Shown here: piece after piece, positions 1 to 11,309 of the stretch
Position numbering within the stretch: position 1 is the first letter of the stretch
Layout of the letters: the number at the start of each line of letters is the position of its first letter
Assembly: GCA_018417955.1 (NCBI GenBank)
Contig: JACTVC010000002.1
Span: 3,472,001-3,536,000, forward strand
DNA length: 64,000 nt
Reading direction: 5' to 3'
Source: Laccaria trichodermophora
Taxonomy: Eukaryota; Basidiomycota; Agaricomycetes; Agaricales; Hydnangiaceae
Notes under the pieces: model-generated
What the model was told of the DNA's origin: nothing
Seen by the model: only the letters and a program-made list of their open reading frames with translations
Database searches by the model: none
Made by a program: the position numbers and the translations under genes

Positions 1-2
1 AG

Positions 3-470
3 GGGAAAGCCAGCGGTTTCTCTCACTCTCACGATTCCAAGCACAGAGGCATATTGGTCAATGGTCCCTCCCGCCCTTCGCTTCCTCCTTTGTCAATGAA
101 AACCTCACCGTCCATTCCACGTCCACGCCTGAGCTTGGACACAGAGATGATCACCGAAATGTCGTTTCAGAAGTTCCTAAACTATCGTGACAACCCGGCC
201 TCAAGCGATGGCGACAGCCCTACAGAGCTTCAGGTGCACCCGACATACCCATCTTTGCTGTCTGAATCTGGCAGCGGCGGCTACGCGATGTCTACGACCT
301 CCAGCCTCTCCCCTGCAAGTACTGCTCTCCCAACCCCACTCGATGAATGCTTCCCTGGGAAGGGCTTCTGCGAGACCTTTCTGACGGGCAAGTACGACGG
401 TAAAAGAGAGGATAATCTGTCTGGGGTGACTTTGGGCCTCGAAAGTGCTTTGATGGTGCGTGGACAATGA
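3..470 (+). CDS. 3' end of an unknown gene (partial)
   Basis: An open frame runs from the left edge of the window to a TGA at 468-470, so this is the last part of a gene whose start lies outside. About 155 residues are visible. They are rich in serine, proline and threonine with no recognisable domain, as in disordered tails of fungal regulatory proteins. No function can be assigned. No start codon should be placed inside the window, since the frame is already open at base 3. The coding call rests on the length of the open frame and the biased Ser/Pro composition. Confidence 0.45.
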   Translation, partial: GKASGFSHSHDSKHRGILVNGPSRPSLPPLSMKTSPSIPRPRLSLDTEMITEMSFQKFLNYRDNPASSDGDSPTELQVHPTYPSLLSESGSGGYAMSTTSSLSPASTALPTPLDECFPGKGFCETFLTGKYDGKREDNLSGVTLGLESALMVRGQ

Positions 471-704
471 GTAGAAAGGGGTGATTGACATTTAACACTT
501 CAAAAATTCTTACACGCTCTTTATACATAGTATATATCCTATCCAAATTCTTCACACATGTGTCTATCCTACAAGTTGACGAGCGAAATGAGGAATGATT
601 GATGTTAGATATTGAGTACATGTCGAGTCTCGTTCCAATCGCGTTGTGATACTTATCACACAAAGCTCGTCTTATTTTCGTTGATATTCTCCCATACATT
701 CAGG

Positions 705-1793
705 CTAAATGTCTTTGATATCGTCTTCAACACCCAGCGCGTCAACCAAAGTTGTTTCGCATGGCCCTAAAAACAGAAAATCAGCCTCATCATCGCCAGT
801 TGAGCGATTGAGATTAAAGACGGCAACTTTTCCGCCGTTGGCTTTGACCTGAGTGGCGAAACTGGACGCCGGCAACACCTGCGTCAAGGTAAACTCGTTA
901 AAAACTAGTTGATCATGGTGTTCTGCAACTCACTGTTGACGATGTTCCTACAACCAGCAGTAGATCACACTGGCTCATTTTACGAGAAATCTCCCCCATA
1001 AGAGGAGGCATTTCACCGAACCATACCACCTCTGGCCGCAGCAGACCACCGCAGTTGCCGTAACGATTTGACCCAGCCCAGCTATCCCCGCCACATTTGG
1101 GTAGTTGATTGATGGGGATATCGCCGCCTTCATCTCCATCGAGAGCAGACGCAAGGGAGGGCGCGTAGCTACGCGTAACCTTCTGGCAAGAAGTACATTT
1201 CGTGACAAAAATAGAGCCATGCATTTCTATGAGGCCTTCAGCTGCCTCTGGAGAAAGAGATTCGAGAAGACGGAGGGAAAGTGAGTCGACGTTTTGCGTG
1301 ATATGTAATGGTCGCGACACGGAGCAAGGCGCGATGCGGGAAAGTGCTGATGGGACTGCAAGGGTGGCTAATGCCCGATGAGCATTATTAGGCTTAGCCT
1401 TCAAATATCTACGGTAGAAGGGATTAAACAAGTTGGGCATGATGCATGATTTCCTGGCTTACTCCTTGCGTCGATCATGATACCACCTCCACACACCGCT
1501 CAGGTTTTTGGCGAATGCTTGTGGAGTGGCGTAGGCAGTTGGATCCTACAATGATGATTAGCGCATAGTTCCGAGGCTGCGATTCGCCTGAAGCTCACAA
1601 AGTTATTCCACAGCGATTCATCTGCGCTACGATATGTAGGTATACCTGTTGTTATCTTGAAACGGGTGGTATGCACCGAGGAGAAAACGACCGTACCAGA
1701 TGCAGCCGATAAACCCGCTCCAGAGAGAATAAGGATATTCTTGGACGAAGCAAGTGCCTCCTCAAACGACCGTAAATCAGAGGACGAAGGCAT
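705..1793 (-). CDS. SIRT5-type NAD-dependent protein deacylase (sirtuin)
   Basis: Class III sirtuin, an NAD+-dependent lysine deacylase. Read from the ATG at 1793, the exons give the Rossmann-fold motif GAGLSAASG, the substrate-loop motif GIPTYRS, the NAD motif TQNVDSL with the catalytic His in EMHGS, a zinc site of CTSC followed by a second cysteine pair (the second in GNCGG), then [15 protein letters not shown] and the terminal GPCETTL. Order and spacing follow human SIRT5. After the first intron the segment WYHDRR keeps a Tyr and an Arg three residues apart, matching the SIRT5 pair that binds acidic acyl groups, so desuccinylase/demalonylase activity is inferred. Introns include about 1643-1694 and one with donor GTGAGT after VVGTSST. 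All joins keep frame. No clear mitochondrial presequence is seen before MPSSSD. Confidence 0.9.
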
Positions 1794-2027
1794 AACGATA
1801 GGTTGAAAATCGATAGTAGAGTTCAACCAAAGTTCATCAAAGTCAAGTTTGCCATTGTCCACACGAGTCACAATATTGCACAAAGGCACCGAGCAAGGGT
1901 CCATGTAGGTCCATGTCCTTCTACCTCCTCTACCGTTTTGTCACCAAATTCCCGTATTTGGAGCCGCATGAATGTTACGTCGTGCCGGGGAAAACTTGAT
2001 TGGACAGATCAGCTCGTCTGCAACTTA

Positions 2028-2630
2028 TTAGTTGAAGTTGAATATTAATTCAGATATAAATGCGTACTGGACGATGGTGTCGTAGATGAATTTGTAGCTC
2101 CTAAGATTTCCTTTCAATCGCCTGATATCGAGGCAGATGCAATCGAGGCCCGTGAGCTTCGTCAGCTGCACGGAGAACACAATCTCGTCTCCAGGATCCT
2201 CCGCGTCATCCTTTCCAAACAATACCTTACCTGGTGTTGGAGCGTCTTGAAGCGTGTCATCTGAGCTATCTGAGTCCTAGAGGGTACGATGAAGTCAAGG
2301 CTTGCATTTTTGGGTTTGTCGACCTACATTTCCATCACTGGCGGATGAGGAGGCCTCAGGGTCCTCTCTGCCTTCTACACTTGAAAAGGAGTCCGCAGAT
2401 GTAGAGCCCTCCGATGAATTCACTCGGCCCTCCTTTGCTCGACGAACACAGCGGTAGTTGTAGTTGCCTATCTTTTGAATTTCGATACCCGTTTCCAGCA
2501 GGATCCGCTTCACCAATGGCATCACACGAGTGGGGCATTGCGATGTGACGGTCGTTTTGTCAATTGCTCCGCGATGAATGTCCAGTGAGTCCACAGCAAG
2601 TTTGGTTGGGTCCTGGAGCGCGAAAGGCAT
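2028..2630 (-). CDS. Stand-alone KA1-domain protein, partial copy of the neighbouring kinase's C-terminus
   Basis: Two exons starting at ATG 2630 encode about 165 residues. The intron (GTAGGT to CTAG, near 2278-2324) lies after SASDGN and before DSDSSDD. The protein has both halves of a kinase-associated-1 (KA1) domain and no kinase domain. Its first half (HRGAIDKTTVT, YNYRCVRRAK) and second half (DEIVFSVQL, RRLKGNLRSYKF) closely parallel the end of the KIN4-type kinase just upstream on the same strand, including the identical string RRLKGNLRSYKF and an intron between the halves. A tandem partial duplication is inferred. KA1 domains bind acidic phospholipids and can autoinhibit kinases, so this could act as a membrane-binding or dominant regulatory fragment, or be a non-functional leftover. 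The frame is open throughout, which favours a gene. Confidence 0.65.
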
Positions 2631-3344
2631 GAGTTTTTGCGTAAATTGAAGTGGAGAGTTGAATGGATTGAGGAAGAAAGCTTGTTTGTAGGCTTCAGAT
2701 TATATATGATGATGATGAAAGGAAAGTCGCAATCTATTAATTACATTACACGAGAGCACTGCCAGGCTTCCAACACCCAAAGTATGATAGATTTCAATCC
2801 ATCAGTCATATATACGTTGATTTGAGTGGGTCTGAAGAGTAGATGAGTGTACCGATTCTTATGAGAGGTGGTGCTAGGAGGGGGGGGAACAAGATACCGA
2901 TCGGAGGTGAGTGAATTGCAACTGTGCTGATAAGGAAAAGTTCGAGAAATGTAGGGGAGACTGGAAGAGGCACATGGGTGAGGACGCCGGCTGGAGGTTT
3001 GATAATGGAGGTGTAGTGAGAGGAAAGAGGAAGACGAGGAATGGGGGACGAGTGTAGAAGTGATTATGGTATGCTGTAAGTAGACAAATAATACGCAGGA
3101 TATAAACAGGGTGGATATCAAGTGAACCAACAGAAGTAGCAGGGGGAACAAAGGGAAGAGCACATAATGAAACAGAAAAGAAGCGGAAAGAGTTGAGCCA
3201 GGTCCAGGAATATGAGGGTAGGGAGGAGTGGGAAAACATTGGTTGTGGTGATGTGAATGGAGGATATAATCATCTATCGTTGTAGATCCGCGCGCCTAGA
3301 CATATTCAGTAAAACGATCCAAGAAAGAAATTAAAAGAGCGAAC
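2631..3344. other. Intergenic spacer, no gene seen
   Basis: This stretch separates the KIN4-type kinase stop codon from the start of the KA1-only gene. The plus strand is purine-rich (long AG runs near 2870-3240). Open frames on the minus strand here are low-complexity leucine/serine readings of that bias with no domain and no splice support. It should contain the kinase 3' UTR and the promoter of the KA1-only gene, but no specific site can be named. Confidence 0.5.
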
Positions 3345-6300
3345 TCACTCCCTAAGGGTATCATACAAAAACTTATAACTTCTGAGGTTGCCCTTCAACC
3401 GTCTGATATCCAAGCTGAAAGTGTCGTTCAACCGGTCCAATCGAGTTAGCTCGACCGAGAATCTGACTTCATCGCCCGCGTCTTGCGAAGGATCCCCATA
3501 GGCCGCTTCAGGCAGGATAAGGGGCTCACTGACCACGACGGAACCTTCGTCATCAAAAGGTAAAGAAGGCTGGGAGGCAGATCCCACGCCCGTGGCTGAA
3601 ACTTGCGATGATTGTCGACGCATAAGCAAGCCACGGAGCATACCCCCCGTACCAGAGAAAGCAGATGGCGATGGAAGGGGCAAGCCACGCTTGTCGACCT
3701 AAAAAAAAGTCAGTACACAGGTAATTAAAAGGTGAAATGGACGTACGCCATTGGAAGCGGCACTGCCGACCATAGTTACGGCAGCCAAACCACCAGGACC
3801 CACACTCCCTCCAACGGCCGCACCCACACCAAGGCCCATAGTCCCCCTCCTCTTCTTCGCCCGAATACATCTATACTTATATTCACTCTCAAGCTGGATC
3901 TCTACACCCATTCCCTCGAGCACCTCCCTTACGTGGCCCATTACTTCTGGGGGCGGCCGTGTTGTAATGGTAGTCTGATCAACTGCCCCATGGTGAACCC
4001 TCAGCTGACTATGCGGATGTGCTTTTCCTGACAATGATGGAGCTTGTGAATTCGACGGTCCACCAACAGTGACCGAGTTTCTGAACCGCTTTCCCCACCC
4101 TGGGGTCATAGACGAATCGGTCGCCGAGCTCGCAGAACGCTGAGGATGACCGAGCATGGGTGAAGCCGCAGATCGGGATACAGCTGACGTTGGAGTTGTG
4201 ACCACAACATGAACTGGGATCATGCCCCTTTCCTTCAGCCCAGTTGACATTGATGTCTGGTTCACAGTGCTGCTTGAAGCTGAATACCCTTTCTTGTAAC
4301 GGCCAGAAGTGGCGCCCTCCTTCTCCTTAGAACCACCATCATCCTCATCTTCCGGTGCCCCACCTCCAGGGCTAACCGAATCCCGGCCCTTCGACTTAGT
4401 GCGGAACCACTGCATTACCTTCTTCGCCTTATTTGTGGACGCTTGCATCCCCAACAAGCTATCTGGACCACCGAGCTCGACGGCACCATCGCCCACGACT
4501 GGGGCAGGTAATGCTGTATCCGTGGAGGACACAACAGCATTTTGTGGTTGTTGAGGAGGAACATGCGACTTCGTTTTGCTTCCCGCATTGGCCGCGCTTG
4601 CTCCATCAGCTGTCAGTGGCGTACTTGTCATCCTCCCCTTAGCTCTGTTCCGAACAGACCGAGTGAAAGGCTCCACCATGACGGTCAAAGTGTTCCGCCT
4701 TGATTTCCTGCCTGAAGAACCATCTTTATCTCCGGGAGGGCTGAGGATTACAGATGTTGCACTGCTGTGGCCGTCTGAAGGGACCCGTGCGCTGTTCCCA
4801 CTTGTGTGACTCTGTGCACTACTGCTCGCCTCTCCATTCGCGCCCGAGGAAACTTGCCCTGCGTTTGAAAAACCTGCGCCGCTGAAGATTTTGCCCAACC
4901 CCAGCTTATCAATGCTTGACTTGCCTTTCTTGTGCCCCTTCTTCACGGAAGACACGGAGGTCTGGCTGCTGGTTTCTTTGTCTTTATAAACCGGTGCTTC
5001 AGAAGCGGTAACGGCATGCATGGCGTGAATTGGGGTTGCGGGTGGTGAGGAAATGCTGATGTTGGGGTTGTCCATTGAGAGAGCATTGTTATGGCTTGGG
5101 CCATTTTTAGTCGGCGTGACACTATTAGAGAAAGGAACCGAGGACGATTTGGGTGTGGTAGGACTCGTTGAGTTGTGATAAGACGAGGGAGTTTTGGAAG
5201 TAGGGGTGTTAGGGTTGGGTGGCAGAGGTTTTGGGGTGCCGCTCTGCGATGGCCGCCTCTCCTTCGAAGTCTGTGGGTATTGTCCATTCTGCAAGTGAGT
5301 TGATGCAGTACTGTTGTTATTTGTCTGCCCCTGGCTACCGCTCCGCTCCCGTTTCTTGTCCTGACTCTTCCTGCCAGCTTTGCTTGAAGGTTCATCATAC
5401 TCAACCTGAATTGTATGCCTGAATCCGCCACCACCTCCGCTTCCGTTTGATTTGTGGCTTTTTGAAGGAGATTGAGCCTTGGGGTCGTTGGGAGCAAGAG
5501 AGGCATTGGCGCGAGCACCTTCCTCTGAAGTCCGCTGAGCTGAGCTGCTGGTGGTAGTGGTGGTTGTGGTCGTGATGACAACAGGGCCCGAATTAATGCT
5601 AGATGTGCCAGGGGCAGCAAACGGATCGTCGTCACTTAACCCAAGTGCTGCTGGGCTGTCATAGTTTTTCCGCGGTATTCCGTTGGATGTCGGTGTTGTA
5701 TTAACACCTGACAGGGGGGAAACCATGGACTGATCAGCCGAGGAATCGTACAGGTACTCTGGTTGAGTAGAACGGCTTCGGGCTGAACTGGAAGGGGCTG
5801 TTGTTCCATGATCAGGCCGATGGGTCTGACTTTGGCTGCGGGACGTTGGGGAAAGAGCATTGGAAGTCAATGCGTTTGCCTTCATTTGCCTCTGGTAAGC
5901 TTGGCGCTTCAGCTGGTGTTGTTCCATAGCTGCCTGTTCAAGGTCGTCGACTGTCTTGCCAAAGGCTGCTGGCACCCCATCAGTGCGGGAAGCAGCGTAT
6001 GCCGCCAACCAAGGATGACGCATAACGCCCTCGAGACTCGAACGACGAGTAGGGTCAGGAACAAGCATCATACCAAGCAAATCGCGTGCTTCGGCGGAAA
6101 TGTAGTCAGGGAAGGATAACGGCGTGTTGACGATGTACTTGTACAAGAGATTGATGTTGTCACCGTCAGGGTTTGCTGGGTCATCGTCAAACGGGAGATA
6201 GCCTGCGAGCATGGCGTATAGGATAACACCACAGCTCCAAATGTCGACGGCGCTCCCAACGTACAAACCCTCGCTGATGACGAGTTCTGGGGCTGCATAA

Positions 6301-7198
6301 CAGGGGCTGCCACATGAAGTCTGCATCAGGTCGTCTGATCTGTGTTCAAATCGATTAGCGAATCCAAAATCAGTGATAATCACGTTGCGGTGACGGTCAA
6401 GTAAGAGATTTTCAAGCTTGAGGTCGCGATGCACAATTTTCTTTTGATGAATGTACCAGACTCCTGAAATAAGCTGGGAGAAAAGTTTGGCAGCATCCCG
6501 CTCGCGCAGGTAACGATGGGCGAGAATGTGGTCAAAGAGTTCCCCTCCTGACGCATATTCGAGAATAATGCCAATATATTTATCGGTCTCGATCACATCG
6601 TAAAGGCGGACGATGTTTGGATGTTTGAGCGTCTGAAACGGTGCTCAGAACTAAGAAAAACTCCACGAGATGAAAAAAAGAATACCTTGAGGACCTCAAT
6701 CTCCCGTTCAACTTTTGACATTCTTACGGTTGTATCCACGTTGCCCCGTCGAATGAGCTTTACGGCAACCTCTTCACCCCATTGATGGTGCAATCCAAGT
6801 TTGACCTTACCAAACTCTCCTTCACCAAGTGTCTGAAGAAGAAGGTATGGTCCGAATTTGGGTATTGTGCGCCGTGGATGGGCAGATGCGTAGGCAACCG
6901 CTGCGGGGTGAGAATAAACATCGACATGTGGTTGGGTATCGTCATGCGAGGCAGAATGTAAAGTAGAGGGTTGGGGTTGAGAATTGGAAGTGGGGGACAC
7001 GACAGTGTGAGATGCGCGCTGTCGGCGTGAAGCTGAATGGTTTGCCGACCCTGGGCTCGTAGGATGTACAGCAACAGAAACTGGGCGAGATGCAGCGACC
7101 GCGGCGACCTGCGCAGACGGGCTTTGCTGGTTATAATGACGAGAAGACCCAGGGTTGGAGTCTACTGAGGGGATCTGGAGACTGGTAGATGCGTGCAT
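3345..7198 (-). CDS. KIN4-type CAMK-like serine/threonine kinase with C-terminal KA1 domain
   Basis: Three exons (7198-6686, 6632 to about 3743, about 3699-3345) encode about 1,250 residues. A Ser/Pro-rich N-terminus precedes a kinase domain with the glycine loop GEGEFGKVKLG, the ATP lysine in AVKLI, the catalytic loop HRDLKLEN, the magnesium motif DFGFA and an activation loop ending CGSPCYAAPE. The insert PFDDDPANPDGDNINLLYKY resembles the Kin4/Frk1 branch of the CAMKL group, known in yeast for the spindle-position checkpoint. A long disordered Ser/Thr/Pro/Asn-rich linker with poly-Thr follows. The KA1 domain at the end is split by an intron (GTACGT to TTTTTAG) between its two halves and ends YDTLRE plus TGA. 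KA1 predicts membrane or septin-site targeting. The first intron (6633-6685) lies inside the kinase domain after EIEVLK. No coding exon upstream of 7198 is convincing. Confidence 0.9.
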
Positions 7199-8116
7199 TG
7201 ATGTTGACGGAGACCTCAGAAGTGCTGCCTCCGACGATAAATTGTCAGAATCTGGAGGTAATGAGAATGGTAATTTGCTACATGTATTAGAGCGTGCTCA
7301 CCGTCTACGACGAGTAGCAAGTCGCGGGTGACGTGGGGGAGGTGTTGAACGACGTGCTCTGAAAAAGCTGGGTGAGAGTTTGAATCAACAAAGAGAAACA
7401 CAGAACCGTGGGAGTTTTGTTATTGTCGATTCCACATGAAAAGTAAAGTGGGTACCTCGACGACCGTCGCAATATGTCGTTGGAGCACCTGAAGGTTTTT
7501 TATTATTGCTTTTTCTCGACTAGCCCTGATTATCTTTGACAGTTTGTTATAGGATTTACACGTCATGTACTTGGTACCATGCACCAAAACAACTCCATGA
7601 TATAAGACGCGACTTAGGCTTCGCCCCGATAGACCCAAGTTTGACCCCCAAAAAAGACGCAACTTGAAGACTGTTCAAATTCAACATCTTACTAAATATC
7701 GCCTTCCCTGCCAAGTATCTTGGTTCCATGACTGCGGGGCAGTTCCTCAAAAGTTCACTCGAATCGCCAATGACTTACAGTCTTCCGATTGACCCGAGGA
7801 TCATTTTTCACTTGTCACTTCAAAGTTTAAAGCATGAGAAAAATCACTAGTGAATCTGAACCGGGCAAAACTTACCCCATGAGACGTTCTTGGGCTTACT
7901 GCATCCAACAAACTTGCCTCTCTACCGCCGAAGTGACAAAACTATATCATGAGCTGCTAGTCCAAGGCTTCATCATTCCCACAACAACTGAGGGACCTCG
8001 AACGCATGGAACAGTTCTTCAAACGCATCCTGGTGTTGGAAGCTTGTGGTGCGATTGTAAGTATCGGTTCCCGTATCTCTCGAATGTCGGCTCATTCTAG
8101 CGTAGGCGACGCATTT
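7199..8116. other. Divergent intergenic region between kinase and P450 genes
   Basis: This holds the 5' sides of the minus-strand kinase and the plus-strand P450. Short open frames on both strands (for example 7216-7401 minus and 7834-8100 plus) show no family resemblance and do not splice convincingly into either neighbour. Promoters are expected here, but no clear TATA or operator could be defined. Confidence 0.4.
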
Positions 8117-10212
8117 ATGGCTTCAACGCTCAGAACCATCGTCCTTGCTCCTGGTGTGCTCCGTACTTGCTTTGGTTCCATTTTTTCCTTTCCTCGTCTT
8201 CTCTCCAAGTCTTGCCTCACCGATATCCGGGATGTTTTTGTCTTACTCAGTATACAGCGTGACGCTGGCTACCTCTGTCATTGCCTACCGCATTTCTCCC
8301 TTTCATCCACTTTCGCAGCATCCAGGCCCTCTCATGTGCAAGATTACCAAGTTATGGGGTGTCTGGGTTGCCTTAAAAGGGGACACACACTTGTATCATA
8401 AAAGGCTCCATGATAAATATGGTCCGACCGTCAGAATAGGTACGTTCTTTTACTCAGGTATTTCTGAAGATGAATATCACTTTTTCAAGGCCCCAATGAA
8501 TTGTCCACTATAGACAAGGATCTCATCCCCTTCGTTCTGGGAAGCCAAGGCATGCCGAAAGGACAATGTAAGTGTTAAAATTCCGACCTGTTCCTTTTCA
8601 CCTCCCGACCTCTGTTTTCAAATAGTATGGGATGGAAGACGCTTTGCTCAAGCGAAGAACGGAAATGAGTACGACAGCCTGATTGATGTACGAGATCTTC
8701 AAATACATGCCCAACTCCGGAAGGCATGGAACAAGGCATTCGCCCCGAGCTCGATGCACGATTACGAGGAATTCCTCGACCCCCGCGTTGCCCAATTGGG
8801 AGACCATTTGGCACATGCTTGTAAAGATGGGAGCGGCCATCTCATGCATGTGGATCTTGCGAAATGGATCAGCTTCTTCGCGTGCGATTCTATCTCAATT
8901 GTAAAGTCTACGCCTTCGTTGACAGCTGTCTTTAGGTTTGACTTGATGGGCGATATTGCGTTAGATGCCTTTCGTTAACCCCTTTTACTTGTGCTGACAA
9001 ACCATTTCTCCAGCTTCGGAGGTTGTTTTGAACTCATGCGTGATGGCGACAAGGAAGGCTTATGGAAAAATATGGAATCCGGCCTTTAGTAAGGAAAATA
9101 ATTCACTAAATCACAGCAATTCTCTAATCGCCATAACCAGCCTACCGAGCATCACCCAGCATGTTCCTTGGATCGCTGTGGCGTTACGATCTCTCCCATT
9201 TTTCGGTTCAGGAATGCAAGCCCTTACACAGTTTGGCGTTTTCCATGCGAAACGACGCGCAGCCTTGGAAATGAAAAATAAGGATTTGTTTTACCATCTT
9301 GTGCGTCACACCCTTTGTCAAGCGCAAATCTAGCGAATTTCACCTCGTGCATCATTTAGCTCGAAGCGTCAAACACTTCTTCAACCTCTGTTGAAGAACA
9401 GTTTCCGATAATCGTCGGCAACGCTATTCTAACGATCGTAGCAGGCTCAGACACGACGGCTTCTGTCATGAGTGGCATCATCTGCTACCTCCTTAGTCAT
9501 CCCGACGTGTATAAGCGCTTGCGAGACGAGCTTGATCATGCTTTCCCGTATGTTGATGCTGACGGTGTGCCTGTCATCGAAACCGAGAAGCTGTCGAGTT
9601 TGAACCTGTTAAACGCTGTTATGTGGGTACTGTTTCTATCCATTCGTTTCACTGTGTTGACAGCATGCACCTTCCGTTCAGCAACGAGACGTTGCGCCTC
9701 CTCCCCGCAATACCAACATCATTGCAGAGAGCTCCAGCAAGAGGCAGCGGTGGCAAGATGCTCGGTAACAGCTTGTCGGTGAAATCGATCGTTCCCATTG
9801 AATATCGCTGACTTTGTAGCACAGTTTTATTCCCGAAGGCACTGGCATACAAGTCCCCCCATATGTCCTTCACCGTGACCCCCGATATTTTTTACCCAAC
9901 CCCGATGAATTCATCCCCGATAGATGGCTTGCACCCTCGAAGGACGGGAAAGATAACCAGGTTCCTGAATTCATAACCACGAGAGATGCTTTCATTCCAT
10001 TTTCATATGGCCCAGCAAATTGTGCAGGAAAATCTTTGGCTCTGACGGAGATGAGAGCTGTCGTAGCTCTTTTGCTGAAGAGATTTGACCTGGGCTTCGA
10101 AAGCAAAGACAGCTTAGAAGTACAACGCGTAAAGTGGGAGAGTCAGATGAAGGACCGATTTGTCTTCGCGAAGGGTAAGTTACCAATTTGGCTGAAGGAG
10201 AGGAGGTTGTGA
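8117..10212 (+). CDS. Cytochrome P450 monooxygenase
   Basis: A multi-exon gene for a microsomal P450 of about 500 residues. The N-terminus has a short hydrophobic anchor followed by the proline hinge HPGP. Further on come KYGPTVRIGPNEL (joined across an intron at about 8441-8490), the C-helix-type motif LRKAWNKAFAP, the I-helix oxygen motif AGSDTT, the K-helix ExxR in ETLRL, the PERF-like region FIPDRW and the heme-cysteine motif FSYGPANCAGKSLA, ending at TGA 10210-10212. All key residues are present. The start is uncertain: ATG 8117 with an intron of about 8154-8249 gives a plausible anchor. The junction near 8940-9020 is also unclear, because the usual GDMAFGG-type motif reads as GDIAL here. 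Substrate is unknown; mushroom P450s act in secondary metabolism or detoxification. Confidence 0.88.
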
Positions 10213-10373
10213 AGACTTCAGAATGTAATTGTAACAAAGTGCTTCGCCATGATCTCTATGCTATAATCTCTCTTCACTAGATAGCTCTCCAGGGAACCGT
10301 AAGCGGTAAATAAACTAAATAATCATCCCAGTCACCAAATTGCCGAAAATCATAAAACTAGTTCAGATGTTGC

Positions 10374-10796
10374 CTAGACCATGGCAACCATAATGCCAGC
10401 AACGACACCCAAGGCCAACCCTCCATTCACGTTATCGACCGCGGCATTCGACGTACTCGTAGGATTGAGAGCCGAGCTGATTACTGATGACGCAGATGCG
10501 ACAGCAGAGCTTAGAGACGGATGAGCACTCGTCACAGATTGAATGACGGAGCTGCGGCTGGAAATCTCGGAGCTGATAGAGGAAATTATAGACGATGCCT
10601 GGGATTGAGCTGATGATTGAAGAGACGAGAGGGCGGAAGACAATTCTGATGTTCTGGATCAATAACTAGTGAGCTTCGGTGAAACGAGAAAAGTATAAGA
10701 CACTAACGCTAATGAGGTTGTAACGGTAGTTGTACCCTGAGAAGCAGCGGATGCGGCAACGAGTGCGACGATGGCAGCAGGCTGTATAAATTTCAT
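10374..10796 (-). CDS. Small serine-rich secreted protein, probably GPI-anchored
   Basis: Two exons from ATG 10796 encode about 120 residues. The first exon is a clear signal peptide (MKFIQPAAIVALVAASAASQ). After an intron that begins GTTAGTG, the mature part is almost all Ser/Ala/Thr. The last residues (GGLALGVVAGIMVAMV) are a hydrophobic tail preceded by small residues, the usual layout of a GPI-attachment signal. Such proteins coat fungal cell walls, and heavy O-mannosylation is expected. No enzyme domain is present and no family name can be given. Confidence 0.75.
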
Positions 10797-11309
10797 GGTG
10801 GGGGTTATTCTTGTAAAGACGAATTTTTAGACAAGACAAGACCGAACAAGACTTTATAGCTGTTCGATAGGGGGACGAGACAGACGGTCACCAATTTTGA
10901 GAATGACGTCGTCATAGGAGAAGAATTTAGTGCCCTATTTTTAGAGACTCCTCCACCAACGACGATGAATAGGAGCACTGCGCAATGCACAGCAGATCGA
11001 GCAGCGAAGTCACTTCAGTCTTGGCAATCCGCCGGTGCAAAGGGTCCTAGTTTTATGTGAAAAGCGTTTAGTCAACCAACGAAATAAGGGAATGCTCAAC
11101 TGCACCTTCAATTGTAAACGCTCAAACAATCGGTCTCAAGTCTCCGACATCTGCGATTTTGTATGTACCCGATTGTTCACAAGGTGGTGTACTTGGAACA
11201 AGCGTAGGCCAAATTTTGGAATCTGAGGAGGGAGCCCTATGTAATTGGCCATCACCCACTTTCCGACGATTAGCAACCAGAGAAATTTGATCACTTCGCT
11301 ATCGCCATT
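10797..11309. other. Intergenic region, no gene seen
   Basis: Lies between the start of the small secreted protein gene and the stop codon of LCL3. A short plus-strand frame (11035-11226) has no recognisable features. It presumably holds the promoter of the small secreted protein gene and the LCL3 3' UTR. Confidence 0.4.

Noticed and set aside
2741..3239. Minus-strand Leu/Ser-rich frames in the spacer before the KA1-only gene
   Set aside because: They reflect an AG-rich plus strand and have no start context, domain or repeat structure.
7834..8100. Possible upstream P450 exon
   Set aside because: Its translation has no hydrophobic anchor or P450 motif and joining it does not improve the N-terminus.
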